The notes under the pieces are model-generated. The model worked only from the letters and a program-made list of their open reading frames with translations. It was not told the DNA's origin and did no database searches. A stretch of 46,558 nucleotides of DNA from Shewanella insulae (lineage in GTDB: Bacteria > Pseudomonadota > Gammaproteobacteria > Enterobacterales > Shewanellaceae): contig NZ_WRPA01000028.1 of the NCBI RefSeq assembly GCF_009831655.1, positions 1-46,558 on the forward strand, given 5' to 3'. This document shows positions 15,371-23,573 of this stretch, one piece after another. The position numbers and the translations under genes are program-made. The first letter of the stretch is position 1, and the number at the start of each line of letters is the position of its first letter.

Positions 15371-15874
15371 TTAACCTCGAATTTCATCAACATTCAGGCC
15401 ACGCTTAGCTGCAATCTGTGCTGGTGACTTCATGTGCACCAACGCGTCTACAGTTGCGCGAACGATGTTGATCGGGTTAGTAGAACCGTATGCTTTCGAC
15501 AGTACGTTATGAACGCCTGCTACTTCCAATACGGCACGCATCGCACCACCGGCAATAATACCGGTACCTTCAGAGGCTGGCTGCATGTATACACGCGAAC
15601 CAGTGTGACGGCCCTTAACAGGGTGGTGCAAAGTACCATTTACAAGTTCAACAGAAACAATGTTACGGCGAGCCTTTTCCATTGCTTTCTGGATAGCGGC
15701 TGGTACTTCACGCGCTTTACCATAGCCATAGCCGACTTTACCGTTACCGTCACCCACTACAGTCAGTGCAGTGAAGCTAAAGATACGTCCGCCTTTAACT
15801 ACTTTAGAAACACGATTTACTGCAACTAACTTCTCTTGCAGATCGTCTTTTTGTGGAGCTTCAAATTTAGCCAT
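15371..15874 (-). CDS. rpsE: 30S ribosomal protein S5
   Basis: S5 sits at the mRNA entry channel and affects decoding accuracy. The 167-residue product has the double-stranded-RNA-binding-like N-terminal domain (LVAVNRVSKVVKGGRIFSFTALTVVGDGNGKVGYGYGKAREV, about 17-58) and the C-terminal domain with SEGTGIIAGGAMRAVLEVAG. The KVVKGG segment, where spectinomycin-resistance changes occur, has the wild-type-like sequence. It lies 13 bp after rplR and 5 bp before rpmD in the spc operon. Confidence 0.98.
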   Translation of the reverse strand: MAKFEAPQKDDLQEKLVAVNRVSKVVKGGRIFSFTALTVVGDGNGKVGYGYGKAREVPAAIQKAMEKARRNIVSVELVNGTLHHPVKGRHTGSRVYMQPASEGTGIIAGGAMRAVLEVAGVHNVLSKAYGSTNPINIVRATVDALVHMKSPAQIAAKRGLNVDEIRG

Positions 15875-15887
15875 TTTTAATCATTCC

Positions 15888-16238
15888 TTAGAACTGTAGG
15901 CCAGCTTCACGAGCAGCGTCTGCCAGGGCAGCTACGCGTCCGTGATACTTAAAGCCGGAACGATCGAATGCAACTACAGTTACGCCTTTCTCGATAGCAC
16001 GCTCTGCAACGGTTTTACCCACTACTTTTGCTGCATCAACGTTACCTGTGTATTTAAGCTGCTCTGATACCGCTTTCTCAGCAGTAGAAGCTGCCGCCAC
16101 AACTTGCGCGTTGGCATCAATAACCTGTGCGTATGTGTGACGTGGTGTACGATGTACAACCAGACGGTTAACGCCCAGCTCTTGGATCTTCTTACGGGCG
16201 CGAGTCGCGCGGCGTAAGCGAGATGTTTTCTTATCCAT
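15888..16238 (-). CDS. rplR: 50S ribosomal protein L18
   Basis: L18 binds 5S rRNA and, with L5 and L25, docks it on the large subunit. The 116-residue product has a basic N terminus (MDKKTSRLRRATRARKKIQELG), the VHRTPRHTYAQVID segment, and the C-terminal FDRSGFKYHGRVAALADAAREAGLQF that is typical of the family. It lies 10 bp after rplF and 13 bp before rpsE. Normal length and no unusual features. Confidence 0.98.
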   Translation of the reverse strand: MDKKTSRLRRATRARKKIQELGVNRLVVHRTPRHTYAQVIDANAQVVAAASTAEKAVSEQLKYTGNVDAAKVVGKTVAERAIEKGVTVVAFDRSGFKYHGRVAALADAAREAGLQF

Positions 16239-16248
16239 ATCGCGTTAC

Positions 16249-16779
16249 CTACTTCTTCTTAGCCTCTTTACGGCGTACTTGTTCATCAGCATAGCGAACA
16301 CCCTTGCCCTTGTAAGGCTCTGGTGGACGGTAGCCACGAATTTCTGCTGCAACCTGACCAACAAGCTGCTTATCGGTACCCTTAAGTACGATTTCAGTCT
16401 GTGATGGACACTCAGCAGTTACGCCGTCAGGAAGCTGGTGTACTAGAGGGTGAGAGAAACCTAGAGTCAGGTCGATACCGTTACCAGCAACTTTTGCACG
16501 GTAACCAACACCAACTAGAGTCAGCTTTCTTTCGAAACCTTCGTTAACACCAACAACCATGTTGTTGATTAGAGCTCGAGCTGTACCAGCTTGTGCAGCG
16601 TTAGCAACACCTTCTACTGGAGAACACTTGATTTCGTTGTTTTCAACAACAACAGAAACGTCAGCGTTGATTACTCGAGTCAAACTACCTTTAGAACCTT
16701 TTACGGTGATAGTTTGTTCGTTTAAAGTCACTTCTACGCCTGCAGGGATAGCGACTGGTGCTTTTGCGACACGAGACAT
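16249..16779 (-). CDS. rplF: 50S ribosomal protein L6
   Basis: L6 lies near the sarcin-ricin loop and the factor-binding site of the large subunit. The 176-residue product has two related L6 folds and the C-terminal signature IRGYRPPEPYKGKGVRYADE (about residues 146-165). The N terminus MSRVAKAPVAIPAGVEV is normal. It lies 10 bp after rpsH and 10 bp before rplR in the spc operon. Confidence 0.98.
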   Translation of the reverse strand: MSRVAKAPVAIPAGVEVTLNEQTITVKGSKGSLTRVINADVSVVVENNEIKCSPVEGVANAAQAGTARALINNMVVGVNEGFERKLTLVGVGYRAKVAGNGIDLTLGFSHPLVHQLPDGVTAECPSQTEIVLKGTDKQLVGQVAAEIRGYRPPEPYKGKGVRYADEQVRRKEAKKK

Positions 16780-16789
16780 TGCTAGCTCC

Positions 16790-17182
16790 TTATGCTACGT
16801 AGCAGATAACTTCTCCACCCATGCCTTGTTGGCGGGCGGCACGATCAGTCATCAAACCTTTAGAAGTGGACACGATTGCGACACCCAGACCGCCCATCAC
16901 CTTTGGTAGATCGTTTTTACCTTTGTAAATACGAAGACCAGGACGACTTACGCGCTGGATAGTCTCAACGACTGGTTGGCCTTGGAAATACTTCAAAGTG
17001 ATTTCCAGAACCGGCTTGGCTTCGCCTGCTACGGCGTAGTCAGTGATATAACCTTCTTCTTTAAGCGTCTGTGCAATAGCAACTTTTAGCTTAGCAGAAG
17101 GCATAGATACTGATACTTTGTTAGCAGCTTGGCCGTTACGAATGCGAGTTAACATATCCGCAATTGGATCTTGCATGCTCAT
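16790..17182 (-). CDS. rpsH: 30S ribosomal protein S8
   Basis: S8 binds the central domain of 16S rRNA and, in E. coli, represses the spc operon by binding mRNA at the rplX-rplE junction. The 130-residue product starts MSMQDPIADMLTRIRNGQ and ends with the conserved STSKGLMTDRAARQQGMGGEVICYVA, the main rRNA-binding part. It lies 23 bp after rpsN and 10 bp before rplF. Length equals E. coli S8. Confidence 0.98.
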   Translation of the reverse strand: MSMQDPIADMLTRIRNGQAANKVSVSMPSAKLKVAIAQTLKEEGYITDYAVAGEAKPVLEITLKYFQGQPVVETIQRVSRPGLRIYKGKNDLPKVMGGLGVAIVSTSKGLMTDRAARQQGMGGEVICYVA

Positions 17183-17205
17183 ATTAGCTTACTCCGTGAC
17201 AAGTA

Positions 17206-17511
17206 TTACCAGCTGGCCTTACGCAGACCAGGAACTTCACCACGCATGGTAGCTTCACGCAATTTGATACGGCTAAGGCCGAACTTGCGTAGGAAACCAT
17301 GTGGGCGACCAGTTTGACTACAACGATTGCGCTGGCGCGCAGAACTTGAGTCACGTGGTAGACCTTGCAGCTTAAGAACTGCATCCCAACGTTCTTCTTC
17401 AGAAGTAGTTGGATTGCTAATGATAGCCTTAAGAGCTAGACGCTTTTCAGCATACTTAGCCACGAGCTTGGCACGTTTTGCTTCACGTGCTTTCATTGAA
17501 CTTTTTGCCAT
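17206..17511 (-). CDS. rpsN: 30S ribosomal protein S14 (zinc-free form)
   Basis: S14 helps assemble the head of the small subunit. The 101-residue product is the long, zinc-independent (C-) type: it has no CXXC pairs, and carries the family C terminus RPHGFLRKFGLSRIKLREATMRGEVPGLRKASW. The N terminus MAKSSMKAREAKRAKLVAKYAEKR is typical of gammaproteobacteria. It lies 10 bp after rplE and 23 bp before rpsH. A zinc-binding paralogue is not seen here. Confidence 0.98.
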   Translation of the reverse strand: MAKSSMKAREAKRAKLVAKYAEKRLALKAIISNPTTSEEERWDAVLKLQGLPRDSSSARQRNRCSQTGRPHGFLRKFGLSRIKLREATMRGEVPGLRKASW

Positions 17512-17521
17512 TTCGCTACCC

Positions 17522-18061
17522 TTATTTCTTGAATGGGAAGTTAAAGGCGTCTAGTAAAGCACGGCCTTCTTCGTCATTCTTCGCAGTAGTAGTGATAACA
17601 ATATCCATACCACGGATCTTATCGATCTTATCGTAATCGATTTCCGGGAAGATGATTTGCTCACGTACACCCATTGCGTAGTTACCACGTCCGTCGAACG
17701 ACTTAGCGCTCAGACCACGGAAGTCGCGAATACGCGGGATTGCGATATCAACTAAACGCTCAAGGAACTCCCACATGCGTTCGCCACGCAGAGTTACCTT
17801 ACAGCCGATCGGGTAGCCATCACGGATTTTAAAACCAGCAACTGATTTACGAGCAACAGTTACAACTGGCTTTTGACCAGCGATAGCAGTCATGTCACGA
17901 AGCGCGTGCTCCATAACCTTCTTATCTGCTACAGCTTCGCCAACACCCATGTTAAGGGTGATTTTCTCAATCCGAGGGACTTGCATGACACTGGTATAAC
18001 CGAACTTCTTAGAAAGCTCAGCGATAACAGTCTCTTTATATTTATCATGCAGTTTCGCCAT
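17522..18061 (-). CDS. rplE: 50S ribosomal protein L5
   Basis: L5 binds 5S rRNA and forms a bridge to S13 in the small-subunit head. The 179-residue product begins MAKLHDKYKETVIAELSKKFGY and contains PRIEKITLNMGVGEAV (about 29-44) and the C-terminal GMDIVITTTAKNDEEGRALLDAFNFPFKK. Length equals E. coli L5. It lies 12 bp after rplX. This junction is where S8 binds in E. coli to repress the operon; I did not fold the local RNA. Confidence 0.98.
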   Translation of the reverse strand: MAKLHDKYKETVIAELSKKFGYTSVMQVPRIEKITLNMGVGEAVADKKVMEHALRDMTAIAGQKPVVTVARKSVAGFKIRDGYPIGCKVTLRGERMWEFLERLVDIAIPRIRDFRGLSAKSFDGRGNYAMGVREQIIFPEIDYDKIDKIRGMDIVITTTAKNDEEGRALLDAFNFPFKK

Positions 18062-18073
18062 CGTTTACTCCAA

Positions 18074-18388
18074 TTACTTAACGAGTTCACTGTTCGACTT
18101 AAAGAAACGGACTTTCTTGCCGTCTTCAAATCGGAAACCAACGCGATCAGCTTTGCCAGTGGCAGAGTTGAAAATCGCTACATTTGATGCTTGTATTGGC
18201 GCTTCTTTCTCAACGATACCACCAGTCACACCCATTTGCGGGTTAGGCTTCTGGTGTTTCTTGATCAGATTGATGCCTTCTACAATTAACTTACCAGTTG
18301 GTAAAACTCGAGTAACCTTACCGCGTTTACCCTTGTCTTTACCTGCTAGTACAATTACTTCGTCTTCACGACGGATTTTAGCTGCCAT
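18074..18388 (-). CDS. rplX: 50S ribosomal protein L24
   Basis: L24 is an early assembly initiator of the large subunit and lies near the tunnel exit. The 104-residue product has a KOW motif at its N terminus (DEVIVLAGKDKGKRGKVTRVLP, about 8-29), the NLIKKHQKPNPQMGVTGGIVEKEAPI segment, and a basic C-terminal half. It lies 11 bp after rplN and 12 bp before rplE. Length equals E. coli L24. Confidence 0.98.
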   Translation of the reverse strand: MAAKIRREDEVIVLAGKDKGKRGKVTRVLPTGKLIVEGINLIKKHQKPNPQMGVTGGIVEKEAPIQASNVAIFNSATGKADRVGFRFEDGKKVRFFKSNSELVK

Positions 18389-18399
18389 TTTGAAGCTCC

Positions 18400-18768
18400 T
18401 TACAGTACTTCTGGTGCCAGAGAAACAATTTTCATAAATTGTTCTGTACGCAGTTCACGCGTCACTGGTCCAAAGATACGAGTACCAATCGGTGCAAGGT
18501 TTGCGTTCAGCAATACCGCTGCATTGCGATCGAAGCGAATGACAGAACCATCTGGACGACGTACGCCTTTCTTAGTACGGACTACCACCGCGTTATACAC
18601 GTCACCTTTCTTCGCTTTACCGCGAGGAATTGCTTCTTTTACAGAAACTTTGATGACGTCGCCGATACCGGCATAACGACGATGAGAGCCACCCAAGACC
18701 TTAATACACTGAACTCTACGAGCGCCACTGTTACAGGCGACTTCTAGAGTCGATTGCATTTGGATCAT
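18400..18768 (-). CDS. rplN: 50S ribosomal protein L14
   Basis: L14 sits at the subunit interface and forms bridges to 16S rRNA; it is also the docking site for silencing factor RsfS. The 122-residue product starts MIQMQSTLEVACNSGARRVQCIKVLGG and contains the conserved KGDVYNAVVVRTKKGVRRPDGSVIRFDRNAAVLLN. It is the first gene of the spc operon, preceded by a 179-bp gap with the S10-operon terminator and the spc promoter. Length is 122 or 123 in relatives. Confidence 0.98.
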   Translation of the reverse strand: MIQMQSTLEVACNSGARRVQCIKVLGGSHRRYAGIGDVIKVSVKEAIPRGKAKKGDVYNAVVVRTKKGVRRPDGSVIRFDRNAAVLLNANLAPIGTRIFGPVTRELRTEQFMKIVSLAPEVL

Positions 18769-18859
18769 TTTAAGTGCTCCGCTATCGTTACTTCACTAAT
18801 CCCATATTTGGGGCATTTTTAAACCATTTTAGACCAAATAACGTCTAAAATGGCGCGCA

Positions 18860-18865
18860 AGTATA
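18860..18865 (-). promoter_or_regulatory. spc operon promoter -10
   Basis: Minus strand TATACT within GCGGTGTTATACTTGCGCGCC, closely matching the E. coli spc promoter core (GCGGTGTTATAATGCCGCGCC). The -35 is weak by sequence. It lies between the S10-operon terminator and rplN. Confidence 0.65.
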
Positions 18866-18892
18866 ACACCGCAAAAAAGGAATAGATAGTAT

Positions 18893-18928
18893 TAAAAATA
18901 AAAACGGCCCCAAATCTAGGAGCCGTTT
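18893..18928 (-). terminator. S10 operon terminator
   Basis: Minus strand: AAACGGCTCC, 7-nt loop, GGGGCCGTTT, then TTATTTTT. The stem is 10 bp with one mismatch (arms 18902-18911 and 18919-18928). It lies about 20 bp past the rpsQ stop. Confidence 0.85.
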
Positions 18929-18947
18929 CGCTAATCACCTAATTAAA

Positions 18948-19196
18948 TTAGGCTTTTGATACTACTTCAACCAGAGTCCAAGACTTAGTCTTAGACAGCG
19001 GACGGCATTCGCGAATAGTCACGATATCGCCAGCATTACACTGATTTGTTTCGTCATGTGCATGGATCTTAGTAGTGCGCTTGATAAACTTCCCGTATAG
19101 AGGATGCTTAACCTTACGCTCAATAGCTACAGTGATAGACTTGTCCATCTTGTTGCTAAGTACACGACCTTGCAAAGTACGGATTTTATCAGACAT
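18948..19196 (-). CDS. rpsQ: 30S ribosomal protein S17
   Basis: S17 is an OB-fold protein that binds the 5' domain of 16S rRNA early in assembly. The 82-residue product has RTLQGRVLSNKMDKSITVAIERKVKHPLYGK and the GDIVTIRECRPLSKTKSW signature (about 56-73). It overlaps the rpmC stop by one base (TAATG). It is the last gene of the S10 operon and is followed by the terminator at 18893-18928. Confidence 0.98.
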   Translation of the reverse strand: MSDKIRTLQGRVLSNKMDKSITVAIERKVKHPLYGKFIKRTTKIHAHDETNQCNAGDIVTIRECRPLSKTKSWTLVEVVSKA

Positions 19197-19387
19197 TATG
19201 CACCCGCCTTAGAAGTAATAATGGTCTTAACGCGCGCAATGTTACGACGCACGATTTTAAGCTGATGAGTCTGAGTCAACTGACCAGTGGCGTGTTGCAT
19301 ACGCAGATTAAACTGCTCACGCAGCAGACCAAGCAGTTCAGCGTTCAGTTCTTCAACGCTCTTCTGAGTTAGTTCGCTCGCTTTCAT
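19196..19387 (-). CDS. rpmC: 50S ribosomal protein L29
   Basis: L29 lies beside the tunnel exit with L23, near the docking site of trigger factor and SRP. The 63-residue product is an all-helical hairpin: MKASELTQKSVEELNAELLGLLREQFNLRMQ followed by the QTHQLKIVRRNIARVKTII signature. It shares one base with both neighbours (TAATG on each side), so rplP, rpmC and rpsQ are probably translationally coupled. Length equals E. coli L29. Confidence 0.98.
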   Translation of the reverse strand: MKASELTQKSVEELNAELLGLLREQFNLRMQHATGQLTQTHQLKIVRRNIARVKTIITSKAGA

Positions 19388-19797
19388 TACATCACCGTCT
19401 TAGTTACGAAGGTAGTCTTAATTGGAAGCTTGGCAGCAGCTAGAGTGAAAGCTTCACGAGCCAACTCTTCTGATACACCATTCATCTCATAAAGAACCTT
19501 ACCAGGTTGAATCTGGCAAACCCAGTATTCAACGTTACCCTTACCTTTACCCATACGCACTTCAAGAGGCTTAGAGGTGATTGGCTTGTCAGGGAAAACG
19601 CGGATCCAGATTTGACCTTGACGTTTAATGTGACGTGTCATAGCACGACGCGCAGATTCGATTTGACGAGCAGTCAGACGACCACGTCCAACAGCTTTCA
19701 AACCAAACTCACCGAAGCTTACTTCAGTGCCGTTCGCCAGACCGCGGTTACGGCCTTTGAACATTTTACGAAACTTCATTCGTTTTGGTTGCAGCAT
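19387..19797 (-). CDS. rplP: 50S ribosomal protein L16
   Basis: L16 helps shape the A-site side of the peptidyl transferase centre. The 136-residue product starts MLQPKRMKFRKMFKGRNRGL and has the conserved IWIRVFPDKPITSKPLEVRMGKGKGNVEYWV stretch (about 61-91), which includes the arginine region hydroxylated by RoxA in E. coli. It lies 11 bp after rpsC and overlaps rpmC by one base. Length equals E. coli L16. Confidence 0.98.
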   Translation of the reverse strand: MLQPKRMKFRKMFKGRNRGLANGTEVSFGEFGLKAVGRGRLTARQIESARRAMTRHIKRQGQIWIRVFPDKPITSKPLEVRMGKGKGNVEYWVCQIQPGKVLYEMNGVSEELAREAFTLAAAKLPIKTTFVTKTVM

Positions 19798-19808
19798 TGC
19801 CAGCTCTC

Positions 19809-20498
19809 CTATTTACCGCGAGGCTTACGCTTCGGCTGCTGTTTCGGCTCTTCAAGCGCAGGTACAACGCCGTCTAGAACTTCACCTTTGAAGACCCAAA
19901 CTTTAACGCCGATCACACCGTATTGAGTGTGACTTTCTGCAGTAGAATAGTCGATATCAGCACGCAGTGTATGTAGAGGCACACGACCTTCACGATACCA
20001 CTCTGAACGCGCAATCTCAGCACCGCCTAGACGGCCGCTCACTTCAACTTTGATACCCTTAGCACCTAGACGCATAGCGTTCTGTACCGCGCGCTTCATA
20101 GCACGACGGAACATTACACGACGCTCTAGTTGAGAAGCGATGCCTTCGGCAACTAGCTTCGCATCTAGTTCTGGCTTACGGATCTCAGCGATGTTGATTT
20201 GAGCTGGAATACCAGTCAACTTGGCAACTTGGTTGCGCAACTTTTCAACATCTTCGCCTTTCTTACCGATCACAACACCTGGACGGGCAGTGTGAATGGT
20301 AACGCGAACACTCTTAGCTGGACGCTCGATAACAATCTTAGAGACTGAGGCTTGCTTAAGTTTCTTCTCTAGAAACTTACGCACTTCCCAGTCGCTGCTT
20401 AGATTGTTGGCATAATCTGATTTATCAGCGTACCAAGTCGAGATCCAAGGCTTAGTGATACCCAGACGGATACCATTAGGATGTACTTTCTGTCCCAT
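19809..20498 (-). CDS. rpsC: 30S ribosomal protein S3
   Basis: S3 lines the mRNA entry tunnel and, with S4 and S5, has mRNA-unwinding activity. The 229-residue product has a KH RNA-binding domain with the GXXG loop GKKG (VVIGKKGEDVEKLR, about residues 76-89) and the conserved C-terminal domain GVIGVKVWVFKGEV. The tail is basic and proline-rich (EEPKQQPKRKPRGK). It lies 9 bp after rplV and 11 bp before rplP. Confidence 0.98.
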   Translation of the reverse strand: MGQKVHPNGIRLGITKPWISTWYADKSDYANNLSSDWEVRKFLEKKLKQASVSKIVIERPAKSVRVTIHTARPGVVIGKKGEDVEKLRNQVAKLTGIPAQINIAEIRKPELDAKLVAEGIASQLERRVMFRRAMKRAVQNAMRLGAKGIKVEVSGRLGGAEIARSEWYREGRVPLHTLRADIDYSTAESHTQYGVIGVKVWVFKGEVLDGVVPALEEPKQQPKRKPRGK

Positions 20499-20507
20499 TG
20501 CTAACTC

Positions 20508-20840
20508 CTAGCGATCTGACACAACCACAGTGATGTGGCTGGTACGCTTGATTATACGATCAGCACGGCCTTTAGCACGTGGCATGATACGCTTCATAGT
20601 TGGACCCTCGTCTACAAAGACCTTTCCAACTTTCAGCTCGTCAATGTCAGCACCTTCGTTGTGCTCAGCATTAGCGATAGCAGAGTCTAGTACTTTCTTA
20701 ACAAGTACAGCTGCTTTCTTAGGGCTGAAAGTCAAAATTTCAAGAGCCTTAGCAACAGGCAGTCCACGAATTTGATCTGCAACCAAACGACACTTTTGAG
20801 GCGACGTACGGGCAAAACGATGTTTAGCTAAAACTTCCAT
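20508..20840 (-). CDS. rplV: 50S ribosomal protein L22
   Basis: L22 has a long beta hairpin that lines the peptide exit tunnel near the macrolide site. The 110-residue product has RFARTSPQKCRLVADQIRGLPVAKALEIL at its start and the tunnel hairpin in VFVDEGPTMKRIMPRAKGRADRIIKRTSHITVVV (about 73-106). No deletion is seen in the hairpin. It lies 15 bp after rpsS and 9 bp before rpsC. Length equals E. coli L22. Confidence 0.98.
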   Translation of the reverse strand: MEVLAKHRFARTSPQKCRLVADQIRGLPVAKALEILTFSPKKAAVLVKKVLDSAIANAEHNEGADIDELKVGKVFVDEGPTMKRIMPRAKGRADRIIKRTSHITVVVSDR

Positions 20841-20855
20841 CTAGAGTCTCCCGTA

Positions 20856-21134
20856 TTAACGCTTCTTCGCTTTCTTATCAGCAGCATGGCCGCGATAAGT
20901 GCGAGTTGGTGAAAATTCACCAAGCTTGTGGCCGATCATCTCGTCAGTTACGAACACAGGTACGTGCTGACGACCATTATGGACAGCGATGGTCATTCCA
21001 ATCATGTTAGGAATGATCATTGAGCGGCGAGACCAAGTCTTGATAGGCTTCTTGTCACCCGCTTCCATCGCTTTCTCTACCTTCTTCAGCAAGTGTAGGT
21101 CAATGAATGGACCTTTCTTGAGAGAACGTGGCAT
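20856..21134 (-). CDS. rpsS: 30S ribosomal protein S19
   Basis: S19 sits in the small-subunit head close to S13 and the A site. The 92-residue product starts MPRSLKKGPFIDLHLLKKVEKA and has the conserved KTWSRRSMIIPNMIGMTIAVHNGRQHVPVFVTDEMIGHKLGEFSPTR pattern. It lies 11 bp after rplB and 15 bp before rplV. Length equals E. coli S19. Confidence 0.98.
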   Translation of the reverse strand: MPRSLKKGPFIDLHLLKKVEKAMEAGDKKPIKTWSRRSMIIPNMIGMTIAVHNGRQHVPVFVTDEMIGHKLGEFSPTRTYRGHAADKKAKKR

Positions 21135-21145
21135 GGCGAATCCTC

Positions 21146-21973
21146 TTACTTTTTGTTACGACGACGTACGATGTACTTGTCGGTGCGTTTGTTACTACGG
21201 GTCTTATAACCCTTAGTTGGGACACCCCATGGGCTCACTGGGTGACGGCCACCAGAAGTACGGCCTTCACCACCACCATGTGGATGGTCTACTGGGTTCA
21301 TTGCAACACCGCGAACTGTTGGGCGAACGCCTCTCCAGCGCTTAGCACCTGCTTTACCCAACTGGCGTAGCATGTGCTCGGCATTACCAACTTCACCTAA
21401 TGTCGCGCGGCAATCAACTGGAACTTTACGCATTTCGCCAGAGCGAAGACGTATAGTCGCGTATGCGCCATCACGAGCTACAACTTGTACATAAGTACCC
21501 GCTGAACGCGCTAGCTGAGCACCTTTACCAGGCTTCATTTCAACAGCGTGAACAACACTACCTACTGGGATGTTGCGTAATGGCAAAGCGTTACCCACTT
21601 TGATTTCAGCATCGATACCAGACTGGATCTGATCACCAGCTTGCATGCCTTTAGCAGCAAGGATGTAACGACGCTCACCATCAGCATACAAAACAAGTGC
21701 GATGTTTGCGGTACGGTTTGGATCATATTCCAAACGCTCAACCTTAGCAGGGATACCGTCTTTGTTGCGCTTGAAGTCAACAATACGGTAGTGCTGCTTG
21801 TGTCCACCACCTACGTGACGAACAGTGATGCGACCAGTGTTGTTACGGCCACCACTCTTAGATTTTTTCGCCAACAGGCCAGCAAAGGGTTTACCCTTAT
21901 GCAGATCGCTGCTTACCACTTTAACGACGTGGCGACGACCAGCAGAGGTTGGCTTACACTTAATAACTGCCAT
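21146..21973 (-). CDS. rplB: 50S ribosomal protein L2
   Basis: L2 is one of the most conserved large-subunit proteins and is needed for subunit joining and peptidyl transferase integrity. The product is 275 residues with the N-terminal MAVIKCKPTSAGRRHVVK, the OB and SH3-like core, and the signature MNPVDHPHGGGEGR near residue 225-238 with the key histidine. I start it at ATG 21973, which aligns with E. coli; a 16-codon extension upstream runs into rplW and is unlikely. It lies 16 bp after rplW and 11 bp before rpsS. Confidence 0.98.
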   Translation of the reverse strand: MAVIKCKPTSAGRRHVVKVVSSDLHKGKPFAGLLAKKSKSGGRNNTGRITVRHVGGGHKQHYRIVDFKRNKDGIPAKVERLEYDPNRTANIALVLYADGERRYILAAKGMQAGDQIQSGIDAEIKVGNALPLRNIPVGSVVHAVEMKPGKGAQLARSAGTYVQVVARDGAYATIRLRSGEMRKVPVDCRATLGEVGNAEHMLRQLGKAGAKRWRGVRPTVRGVAMNPVDHPHGGGEGRTSGGRHPVSPWGVPTKGYKTRSNKRTDKYIVRRRNKK

Positions 21974-21989
21974 GATAATTCTCCTTTGC

Positions 21990-22289
21990 TTACTCAGCGC
22001 CGACGAAATCGATGTCAGCACCAGCAGCTAAAGTCACGTAGGCTTTTTTCCAATCGCTACGACGGCCAGTACGGGCACCGTGACGCTTAGTCTTACCTTT
22101 GTTAACTAGAGTGCGAACTGAATCTACTTCAACTTCGAACAACTTAGCTACTGCAGCTTTAATTTCAGCTTTAGTCGCATCGATAGCTACACGGAAAACT
22201 ACCGTGTTGTTATTTTCAGCGCATACAGTACTCTTTTCAGAGATGTGTGGCGCTAGAATAACTTTTAGCAAACGTTCTTCGCTTATCAT
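21990..22289 (-). CDS. rplW: 50S ribosomal protein L23
   Basis: L23 is at the tunnel exit and is the ribosomal docking site for trigger factor and SRP. The 99-residue product starts MISEERLLKVILAPHISEKST and has the VDSVRTLVNKGKTKRHGARTGRRSDWKKAYVTL segment near its C-terminal half. Its ATG overlaps the rplD stop by four bases (ATGA), so it is likely to be translationally coupled to rplD. Length matches the family (100 in E. coli). Confidence 0.98.
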   Translation of the reverse strand: MISEERLLKVILAPHISEKSTVCAENNNTVVFRVAIDATKAEIKAAVAKLFEVEVDSVRTLVNKGKTKRHGARTGRRSDWKKAYVTLAAGADIDFVGAE

Positions 22290-22891
22290 CCCAGCATCTC
22301 CTCGATTTGCTTAACAGCATCGGCAGTAACCAGTACTTTTTCGAACGCGATTAGGCTTACTGGATCGATACCAGCAACGTCGCGAACGTCAACTTTGTAA
22401 AGGTTGCGTGCAGCTAAGAACAAGTTCTCGTCAATCTCTGGAGTAACAATTAATACGTCTTCCAGCTTCATGTCTTTCAGCTTAGCCTTCAACTCTTTAG
22501 TCTTAGGAGCTTCAACACCGAATGACTCAACAACAACAAGACGATCTTGACGTACTAATTCAGACAGAATGCTCTTAAGCGCTCCGCGGTACATCTTCTT
22601 GTTTACTTTTTGGCTGTGATCTTGGGTTTTAGCAGCGAAAGATACGCCACCGCCACGCCAGATTGGGCCTTTAACAGTACCAGCACGTGCACGGCCAGTA
22701 CCTTTTTGGCGCCATGGCTTCTTGCCAGAGCCAGTTACTTCTGCGCGAGTCTTTTGAGCACGAGTACCCTGACGCGCGTTTGCAGCATATGCTACAACTA
22801 CCTGATGAACCAGTGCTTCATTAAAGTCACGGCCGAAGGTAGTTTCGGAAACTTCAAGAGCACTCTGTGCGTCTTTCAATACCAATTCCAT
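22286..22891 (-). CDS. rplD: 50S ribosomal protein L4
   Basis: L4 has a long loop reaching into the exit tunnel, and in E. coli also represses the S10 operon by binding its leader, both at transcription attenuation and at translation. The 201-residue product has the tunnel loop with RAQKTRAEVTGSGKKPWRQKGTGRARAG (about 44-71). The tunnel-tip residues look wild type. It lies 16 bp after rplC and overlaps rplW. A matching leader attenuator is seen upstream of rpsJ (23913-23960). Confidence 0.98.
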   Translation of the reverse strand: MELVLKDAQSALEVSETTFGRDFNEALVHQVVVAYAANARQGTRAQKTRAEVTGSGKKPWRQKGTGRARAGTVKGPIWRGGGVSFAAKTQDHSQKVNKKMYRGALKSILSELVRQDRLVVVESFGVEAPKTKELKAKLKDMKLEDVLIVTPEIDENLFLAARNLYKVDVRDVAGIDPVSLIAFEKVLVTADAVKQIEEMLG

Positions 22892-22907
22892 TACTATCTC
22901 CTCAGAC

Positions 22908-23546
22908 CTAAGCTTTAACGGCAGGCTTGATGATCAGGTCGCCATTAGTAGCGCCTGGAACTGCACCCTTAACCAATAGCAGGTTACGCTCAGCATCTAC
23001 ACGTACAACGTCTAGATTTTGAGTAGTTACTTGCTCTGCACCCATGTGGCCAGACATTTTCTTACCTTTGAAAACGCGACCAGGTGTTTGGTTTTGACCG
23101 ATAGAACCGTTAGCTCTATGTGCCAATGAGTTACCGTGTGTTGCATCTTGAGTACGGAAGTTCCAACGCTTGATACCGCCTTGGAAACCCTTACCCTTTG
23201 ATTGACCAGTAACATCAACTTTCGCTACGTCAGCGAAGATATCAACATTAAGCTCAGCACCTACTTCGATGCCTTCGCCTTCACCATCAGCCAGACGCAT
23301 CTCCCACAAACCACGACCAGCTTCAACGCCAGCCTTAGCAAAGTGACCTGCTTCTGGTTTAGTGATGCGATTAGCTTTTTTGGTACCAGTAGTAACTTGA
23401 AGTGCACGGTAACCGTCAGTTTCTAAAGTTTTCACTTGAGCAACACGGTTAGCTGCAATTTCAATTACTGTTACAGGTATTGACGCACCATCTTCAGTGA
23501 AGATGCGAGTCATACCTACTTTACGACCGATAAGACCGATAGCCAT
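22908..23546 (-). CDS. rplC: 50S ribosomal protein L3
   Basis: L3 starts large-subunit assembly and reaches towards the peptidyl transferase centre. The 212-residue product begins MAIGLIGRKVGMTRIFTEDGASIPVTVIE and has the loop THGNSLAHRANGSIGQNQTPGRVFKGKKM (about 137-165), including the glutamine methylated by PrmB in E. coli. It lies 27 bp after rpsJ and 16 bp before rplD in the S10 operon. Length is normal (209 in E. coli). Confidence 0.98.
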   Translation of the reverse strand: MAIGLIGRKVGMTRIFTEDGASIPVTVIEIAANRVAQVKTLETDGYRALQVTTGTKKANRITKPEAGHFAKAGVEAGRGLWEMRLADGEGEGIEVGAELNVDIFADVAKVDVTGQSKGKGFQGGIKRWNFRTQDATHGNSLAHRANGSIGQNQTPGRVFKGKKMSGHMGAEQVTTQNLDVVRVDAERNLLLVKGAVPGATNGDLIIKPAVKA

Positions 23547-23573
23547 CTCTCAAACCTCTTCTAAGGATCTCAA

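Noticed and set aside
21974..22021. Longer rplB start
   Set aside because: The extension overlaps rplW; the true L2 N terminus MAVIKCKPTS starts at 21973.
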